From positions 1 to 64,000 of the forward strand of contig NZ_JBHYFV010000012.1 in the NCBI RefSeq assembly GCF_051859345.1: a DNA stretch of 64,000 bases, read 5' to 3'. Below, in pieces: positions 59,298 through 64,000 of the stretch (within the stretch, counting starts at the first letter, position 1; each line of letters starts with the position of its first letter). The DNA comes from Marivita sp051859345 (GTDB taxonomy: Bacteria; Pseudomonadota; Alphaproteobacteria; Rhodobacterales; Rhodobacteraceae). The notes beneath the pieces were generated by a model that was not told the DNA's origin, searched no databases, and was given only the letters and a program-made list of their open reading frames with translations. A program made the position numbers and the translations under genes.

Positions 59298-60617
59298 TTA
59301 TCGGAACATGTAATCGACCGGGACGGTCACCAGTTCGGGAAAGACGAACAGGATCGCGATTGCGGCAAGGTCACACAGAATGAAGGGCACCGCCGCCCGA
59401 TAGATGTCATTCATCGTGGTGCCCTTGGGAGCCACTGCCTTCATCACGAAGAGCGCGCCGCCCAGTGGGGGCGAGGTCGATCCTGTCTCGATCGCGACAA
59501 GATACATCGCGGCGAACCAGATCGGATCAAACCCGAACTCACGGACAACGGGAATGAAGATCGGCAGCGTGACCAGCATGATCGGCAGCGGGCCCATGAA
59601 CATGCCCAGAAAAATCACCGCTCCGAGCATGGTGAGAACAATCGCACCGTGGCTGATTTGCAAGTTGATGATGGCGTCCACCATGCCGTAGGTCGCGCCG
59701 GTGAAGGCCAAGAGCTGGGTGAAGGTGACGGCGCCTGAAACGATCAGCAAGACCATGACCGAGATGTTGGCGCTGCCGAGGATTGACTTTGAAAAGACAT
59801 CCCAGGTCAGCCGTCGCTTGAGCGCGGCCAGCGCAAGAGTTGCAAAGGCCCCCGTGGCGGCGGCCTCGCTCGGCGTTGCCCAACCCAGGAAAATGACACC
59901 GACGACCGAAAAGACGACCAATCCGAGCGGCAAAATGTTGATTGCCGTCGCATGTAGTTTTTCGGACATCGGCACCGGCTCGACATCGAAGGCGGGTGCC
60001 AGATCTGGTTGCAGGTTGATTCGGACGACGATGTAGATCGTGTACAGCAAAGCCATCAGAAGGCCTGGCACGATAATGCCGATCAGGATGCGGCCGATGG
60101 ACAGTTCGGCCACCACGCCCAGAACCACGGCGAGAGAGCTGGGCGGTATCATGATCGCGAGCCCGGCCGACCCGAGGATCGGACCCAGCGACATCGGTTT
60201 CTTGTAGCCGCGTTTCTCCATCTCGGGAACGAGCGAAGACCCCAGCAGGGCAATGGCCCCCATGGAATTTCCGGTCAGCGAGGAAAACAGCACGCCTCCC
60301 CCGACGGCCATGAAGGCGAGCCGACCGCGCAGCTTGCCGAACCACTTGTCCAGCGTGTCCATCAGGTCGATGGCGATGCGGGATTGGAACATGCCTTCGC
60401 CCATGATCATGAAGAGCGCAACAGGCAGCAGGGTGAAACTGGTCACCGAGTCTATGGTGTTCATCACCACCTGGCGAACGCCGGACACCCCGCCCAGAAG
60501 CAGATAGGCTCCGACCACGTTGACCGCGAGGAACGAGAACGCCACCGGCAAGCCGAGCACCATGAGAAACAGCAATGGCCCGACGACCAGTGCGATAACG
60601 TAATACCATTCCATCAT
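59298..60617 (-). CDS. dctM: TRAP transporter large permease (DctM)
   Basis: A 439-residue DctM-type permease with LTGNSMGAIALLGSSLVPEM, IPPSSLAVVLGVVAEL and GSTSPPLGGALFVMKAV. Start and DctQ stop share a base (TAATG). It forms an importer with DctQ (60617) and DctP (61190). Ten or more membrane segments are visible. Confidence 0.93.
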   Translation of the reverse strand: MMEWYYVIALVVGPLLFLMVLGLPVAFSFLAVNVVGAYLLLGGVSGVRQVVMNTIDSVTSFTLLPVALFMIMGEGMFQSRIAIDLMDTLDKWFGKLRGRLAFMAVGGGVLFSSLTGNSMGAIALLGSSLVPEMEKRGYKKPMSLGPILGSAGLAIMIPPSSLAVVLGVVAELSIGRILIGIIVPGLLMALLYTIYIVVRINLQPDLAPAFDVEPVPMSEKLHATAINILPLGLVVFSVVGVIFLGWATPSEAAATGAFATLALAALKRRLTWDVFSKSILGSANISVMVLLIVSGAVTFTQLLAFTGATYGMVDAIINLQISHGAIVLTMLGAVIFLGMFMGPLPIMLVTLPIFIPVVREFGFDPIWFAAMYLVAIETGSTSPPLGGALFVMKAVAPKGTTMNDIYRAAVPFILCDLAAIAILFVFPELVTVPVDYMFR

Positions 60618-61117
60618 TACAGGCCTTCCCGGCGGAGAGCATCAATACCCTGGAACAGGAACTGTACGCTGAGCAGCAGCATCCCGACCGGAAGCGCAAA
60701 CGAGACCAGGTAACGGGGCGGGGCCATGACCGTCGCCGTCCGCACCCCGGTGTCGATCTGGTCCAGCACCACGTCGATGCCGACGATTGTGAGAATGGCA
60801 CATAGCACGAAGCCGATTGTGGAATTGAGAAGCCGGACGATCACCTTCGGCCCAGTTGACAGACCGGCATAGACCAGGTCCAGCGTCACATGCTGGTTCT
60901 TTTCCAGAAGGTAGGGCGCACCGAGCAGTGTGATGTACAGCAGCGAATACTCGCTGACCTCGATCACCCAAAGCTGTGACGATCCGGTCAGCCCCCGAGA
61001 CAGCACTTCGATGAAAATGATCGACGCGGCGAAAAACAGAAGCGCGGCTCCGACAATGGCCAGCCCGAGGTTCACGCGGCTAAAACCCGTCTTTATCCGG
61101 GCGTATTGGCTGAGCAT
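60617..61117 (-). CDS. dctQ: TRAP transporter small permease (DctQ)
   Basis: A 166-residue four-helix membrane protein of DctQ type (LWVIEVSEYSLLYITLLGAPYLL, VTLDLVYAGLS). I start at 61117, six bases after AGGAG; a longer frame to 61168 exists. It lies between the DctP and DctM genes. Confidence 0.88.
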   Translation of the reverse strand: MLSQYARIKTGFSRVNLGLAIVGAALLFFAASIIFIEVLSRGLTGSSQLWVIEVSEYSLLYITLLGAPYLLEKNQHVTLDLVYAGLSTGPKVIVRLLNSTIGFVLCAILTIVGIDVVLDQIDTGVRTATVMAPPRYLVSFALPVGMLLLSVQFLFQGIDALRREGL

Positions 61118-61139
61118 CCGAGGCTCCTGATTTTGCGGA

Positions 61140-61168
61140 ATGGGTCCACCCCGAAAGGCAGACCCCAT
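61140..61168 (-). promoter_or_regulatory. bulged hairpin between the DctP and DctQ genes
   Basis: ATGGGTC on the plus strand pairs with GACCCCAT with one bulged base, 22 bases after the DctP stop. It resembles the other hairpins after binding-protein genes in this window. Confidence 0.35.
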
Positions 61169-61189
61169 GCAGGCCTTACGGCACGAATA

Positions 61190-62161
61190 TCAGCGGTCCA
61201 GCATAGCCCGAAGTTCGGCGGCGACCTCTGCGCCAGCCTCATCGGCGATAACCGCCCAAGCTGAGTCCATCGCGATGGCACGCAGGCGTGTCGAGTCTTC
61301 ATCGGAGAGCTCGATCACCTCGAAACCGGCAGCAGCCATTTCTTTCGCGCCGGTGGCAACATCCTCGGCCCAGATTTGGTCGATCCGAGGAGCGGCGTCA
61401 TCGCGCACGAAGGTGATGATACGCTCTTGCAGGTCTTCGGGAACCTCGTTCCAGGCGTCCTCGTTGACCACGACCGGGAAACCAGCCCTATAGACGCCCG
61501 GATAGACCACATGCGTCACAACGCCCTCGAACTGTTCGGCCCAGCCGACGGTGCCGCGCATGAAGCCGTCGATTGCGCCGCGCTCCATTGCCGTGAAGAT
61601 CTCGCCCATCGGCAACACCAGAGGCTCGGCCCCAAGCGCCTTCACCATGGGAAGCAGCGTCGGGAAGACCCGGATGCGAAGCCCTTCGAAGTCAGCCAGG
61701 GACGCTACGGGCTTGTTGAGGAACATGTGGAACGCAAGATCGGTCGCGGGAGCCTCTCCGAGAAGAACAAGGCCTTTTTCCGCGTGCAGTTCCGTCATGC
61801 GCTCATAATAGCCGGTGGGACGGATCTCGTCATAACGCATGAAGGACAGGTTCATCGTGGACGAGGTCGGCACAAGGCCCGAATAGTAGCTTGGGCTTGT
61901 GACAGCCATGTCGATCGCGCCGTTGCGCACAGCCTCGGCCTGGCCGAAAGGGGGCATGACTTCGGGGCCACCGCGCCAGTTGATCTGGAATTCGCCCTCG
62001 AACTTCGTGTTGATCTCATCGACCAGCATCGCGAAGCCGCGCACGATATCGGCCTGGCGCGGGGCCAGCGACACCGCATTCATCGTGATTTCTTCGGCGA
62101 CCGCCGCGCCACCGAAGACCGTCATCGCGGCCGCAAAGGTCACGGATTTCAGCATGTTCAT
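61190..62161 (-). CDS. dctP: TRAP transporter solute-binding protein (DctP)
   Basis: A 323-residue binding protein with a signal peptide (1-22, ending AVA) and DctP features; FEGLRIRVFPTLLPMVKALGAEP holds the arginine that usually pairs with the ligand carboxylate. GGAGAAAC lies before the start. It presumably binds the hydroxybenzoate-type acid used by the adjacent hydroxylase. It follows the hydroxylase gene by 25 bases. Confidence 0.92.
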   Translation of the reverse strand: MNMLKSVTFAAAMTVFGGAAVAEEITMNAVSLAPRQADIVRGFAMLVDEINTKFEGEFQINWRGGPEVMPPFGQAEAVRNGAIDMAVTSPSYYSGLVPTSSTMNLSFMRYDEIRPTGYYERMTELHAEKGLVLLGEAPATDLAFHMFLNKPVASLADFEGLRIRVFPTLLPMVKALGAEPLVLPMGEIFTAMERGAIDGFMRGTVGWAEQFEGVVTHVVYPGVYRAGFPVVVNEDAWNEVPEDLQERIITFVRDDAAPRIDQIWAEDVATGAKEMAAAGFEVIELSDEDSTRLRAIAMDSAWAVIADEAGAEVAAELRAMLDR

Positions 62162-62186
62162 TCAGTTTCTCCCTGTTGCTTCGTAT

Positions 62187-63317
62187 TCAGGCAAGCGCCA
62201 CCGACCAGGCGTCATAGCCATAAACCCAGTCGGCGTTTCCACCTTTTTTCAGCCAGTCATTGGCCAACGAATTCTTCTGTACCTGCGCAGTGCGTGGTTT
62301 GCGCGCATCCTCGTAGCGTTGCAGCGCCGCAACGACATCCTCGGGACCGGCATCTTCCAGTGCACGCGCCAGGACGACGGCATCCTCGATCGCCATGCAG
62401 GCGCCCTGCGCCATGAAAGGCACCATCGGGTGTGCGGCATCGCCCATGATCGTCGCGTGACCCCTGGACCATTGCGGCATCGGTTCGCGGACATGCAGGG
62501 CGGATTTGGTGACCTCGCCACAGGCATCCAGCAGGGCCCGCGCATCGGGATGGAAATCTCTGTATTCGGCGCGGAGTTCCTCCACATCGCCAGGCAAGGT
62601 CCAGCCTTCCTCTGTCCAGTCCCCTTGGGGCGTGGTTGCGAATACGAAAATCTCCTGTCCCAGCGTCAGCGGGAAAGTCACGATCTGTTTGTCGGGGGTG
62701 TCGCCCCACCACTTGGTGAAAGCATCGGTATCGGGGGTATCGGGCGCCTTGTCCCTGGGGAAAACCGCGCGATAGGACACGATACCGGTAAATTTCGGAT
62801 CGTCCTTGCCCCAGAGCGCGGCGCGCACAGCGGAGTGGATGCCGTCCGCGCCGATCACGACATCGAAATCGCGTCGGCTGCCATCATCGAACACGATCGT
62901 GGCACCCGTTTCGGTCAGGTCGACCGACTTGGCCGACATGCCGGGATGCACGATGTCCTCTGGCAACTGGTTCTGCAGGGCCAGCAACAGGTCGGCCCGG
63001 TGAATGGTCAGTTGCGGCGCGCCGTATTTTTCCTCGGCTGCGGCACTCATCGGAAGACGGGATGTCTCTTCGCCGGTCTTGCCGTCCCGGCTGATGCGAA
63101 AGGTCGGGCGCGCGGCGCTCTTGCGCAGGTACTCTCCCACGCCAAGCTGATCCAGCGCAAAAACTGCGTTCGGCGTCAGGTTGATATCGGCGCCGACCCG
63201 GTTGAATGCGGCCGCTCGTTCGAAGACCTCGACCTCATGCCCAACCTTGCGCAGCGCGATTGCAGCACTGAAGCCACCAATTCCACCGCCGCAGATCCCG
63301 ATCCTGAGTTTAGACAT
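62187..63317 (-). CDS. FAD-dependent aromatic hydroxylase (salicylate/3-hydroxybenzoate 6-hydroxylase-like)
   Basis: A 376-residue group A flavoprotein monooxygenase: IGICGGGIGGFSAAIALRKVGHEVEVFE (N-terminal GxGxxG and ribose-binding glutamate), VVIGADGIHSAVR (DG motif) and ATIMGDAAHPMVPFMAQGACMAIEDA (GD motif). The order and spacing are those of salicylate hydroxylase and 3-hydroxybenzoate 6-hydroxylase. Product gentisate or catechol would fit the bicupin nearby. Start at 63317 with AAAGGAG eight bases before. It leads an operon with the TRAP genes and is divergent from a fourth IclR gene, with a strong promoter and operator between. Confidence 0.9.
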   Translation of the reverse strand: MSKLRIGICGGGIGGFSAAIALRKVGHEVEVFERAAAFNRVGADINLTPNAVFALDQLGVGEYLRKSAARPTFRISRDGKTGEETSRLPMSAAAEEKYGAPQLTIHRADLLLALQNQLPEDIVHPGMSAKSVDLTETGATIVFDDGSRRDFDVVIGADGIHSAVRAALWGKDDPKFTGIVSYRAVFPRDKAPDTPDTDAFTKWWGDTPDKQIVTFPLTLGQEIFVFATTPQGDWTEEGWTLPGDVEELRAEYRDFHPDARALLDACGEVTKSALHVREPMPQWSRGHATIMGDAAHPMVPFMAQGACMAIEDAVVLARALEDAGPEDVVAALQRYEDARKPRTAQVQKNSLANDWLKKGGNADWVYGYDAWSVALA

Positions 63318-63341
63318 CCGGTCTCCTTTCGAGTGTTCTAT

Positions 63342-63360
63342 TTTGAACTTGTTGTTCAAA
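63342..63360. promoter_or_regulatory. IclR-type operator, perfect 19-base inverted repeat
   Basis: TTTGAAC-TTGTT-GTTCAAA. It overlaps the -10 and start point of the hydroxylase promoter. A third half-site TTTGAAC (63374-63380) lies in the promoter spacer. The IclR protein encoded at 63515 is the likely binder. Confidence 0.75.
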
Positions 63361-63387
63361 TATACGCGGCAGTTTTGAACAGGTCAA
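63359..63387 (-). promoter_or_regulatory. predicted promoter of the hydroxylase-TRAP operon
   Basis: On the minus strand TTGACC (63387-63382) is followed after 17 bases by TATATT (63364-63359). Five of six and five of six consensus-like bases make it the best promoter in the window. Operator bases overlap both the spacer and the -10. Confidence 0.65.
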
Positions 63388-63471
63388 GCAGAACCTTCGT
63401 CCGCGGATATGCTTTTGCGGCAAGATAAAGGAAAATCCGGCCCAAGACGCGAGGGGCCTGTTCGATTCTGC

Positions 63472-63490
63472 TCAATTCGTTCTATATTGA
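63472..63490 (+). promoter_or_regulatory. IclR gene promoter region with inverted repeat
   Basis: TCAAT and ATTGA form a 5-base inverted repeat around 9 bases. It covers a -10-like TATATT (63483-63488), 26 bases before the ATG. The -35 (TTCGAT, near 63461) is weak. It may be a site for autocontrol. Confidence 0.35.
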
Positions 63491-63514
63491 AGGCCAGCAA
63501 AAGAGAGAGGCCAA

Positions 63515-64000
63515 ATGTCAGATAAGAACACCGACGCGACGGCCTATTCCGTTCCACCTGTGGAGCGGGCCTTGAAACTGCTGCGTCATATCGGCGACGG
63601 GCACAAGTGCGGCAATCTCAGCACCACTTCCAAGGAACTGGGAATCAACCGGACGACTCTCATCCGGCTGATCCACACGCTGGAAGCCAACCGGATGATC
63701 GAACGAATCGAAGGCGGAGCAGGATACCGGCTGAGCGTCGGCTTGATCAGCCTTGCCGCACAGGCAGTGCATGGACGCGACATTGTCCAGATCTGTCAGC
63801 CTATCCTGGCCGAATTGACCCATTCGACCGGCATGTCCGCGCATCTGGGTGTGCTGGACGGGACCGACATTGTCTACCTGAGCCGGGAGACACCCAACAC
63901 GCATCTTGTCAGCAACATGCGGGCTGGATCACGCTTGCCGGCCCACGCTTCATCCAGCGGTCGGGCCTATCTGGCGGCGTTGACCGACAGCGCGATCCGC
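63515..64000 (+). CDS. IclR-family transcriptional regulator, partial
   Basis: The first 162 codons of an IclR protein; the window ends inside the effector domain. The winged helix includes TTSKELGINRTTLIRLIHTLEANRMI, and the effector part has SAHLGVLDGTDIVYLSRE. The ATG at 63515 follows GAGAGAGG. It is divergent from the FAD hydroxylase gene and its probable target sites lie at 63342-63380. Effector likely the imported hydroxybenzoate. Confidence 0.87.
   Translation, partial: MSDKNTDATAYSVPPVERALKLLRHIGDGHKCGNLSTTSKELGINRTTLIRLIHTLEANRMIERIEGGAGYRLSVGLISLAAQAVHGRDIVQICQPILAELTHSTGMSAHLGVLDGTDIVYLSRETPNTHLVSNMRAGSRLPAHASSSGRAYLAALTDSAIR

Overview
The window reads as a GC-rich alphaproteobacterial chromosome or large replicon segment, most like the Rhodobacteraceae (roseobacter group). 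The basis is three TRAP uptake systems with their typical gene orders, dense operons with ATGA/TGATG overlaps, many IclR-family regulators next to aromatic oxygenases, and close agreement of several proteins (MatB, maleylacetate reductase) with alphaproteobacterial forms I remember. No homology search was run. All names rest on motifs, length and context. I saw no rRNA, tRNA, CRISPR array or complete insertion sequence.

The segment is a catabolic region for aromatic or ring compounds, built of modules that mostly carry their own uptake system and regulator. Module A (1-13050) has a LigM-type O-demethylase with a GntR repressor, a TauE-type exporter, a ThDP-dependent lyase, a TAXI-TRAP transporter, an IclR regulator, an aldehyde dehydrogenase, an FAD aromatic hydroxylase, an SDR and malonyl-CoA synthetase MatB. 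A stress and envelope stretch follows (13429-25084): a 3-hydroxyacyl-CoA dehydrogenase-like enzyme, a hemerythrin, a glutathionyl-hydroquinone reductase, an RND efflux pair, a metallophosphoesterase, a lipid kinase, an MscS channel and a PAP2 phosphatase.

Module B (25145-36930) is two divergent operons around a near-perfect operator. One side has a citryl-CoA-lyase-like protein, a CoA transferase, a YciI protein, a TRAP transporter, a flavin reductase and an FAH hydrolase. The other has an intradiol dioxygenase, an IclR regulator, an amidohydrolase, a MetE-like methyltransferase and a VOC protein. Region 36941-39190 is a scar of broken genes: a quinone reductase without its 5' end, and DUF4386, VOC and GNAT fragments.

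Module C (39192-54324) is the most unusual. A long minus-strand operon encodes hydroxyquinol 1,2-dioxygenase and maleylacetate reductase. It also carries a ribose/inositol-type ABC importer whose ATPase is fused to a permease, and a set of dehydrogenases and reductases (two zinc ADHs, Gfo/Idh/MocA, a PRISE-like enone reductase, a ketopantoate-reductase-like enzyme). No aromatic hydroxylase is present. I infer that a cyclic polyol or other hydroaromatic compound is imported and oxidised to hydroxyquinol. Divergent from it lies a dehydrogenase and a 589-residue protein joining a MarR-like winged helix to a whole ABC-type solute-binding domain with no signal peptide. This looks like a cytoplasmic ligand-sensing regulator of a kind I do not know as described.

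Module D (54460-64000) has a TauABC/NMT1-type ABC transporter, a gentisate-dioxygenase-like bicupin with its IclR regulator, and an FAD hydroxylase plus TRAP operon. The latter faces a fourth IclR gene across a well-formed promoter with overlapping operators. Together the modules suggest gentisate- and hydroxyquinol-type ring cleavage, feeding central metabolism through maleylacetate, CoA thioesters and malonyl-CoA.
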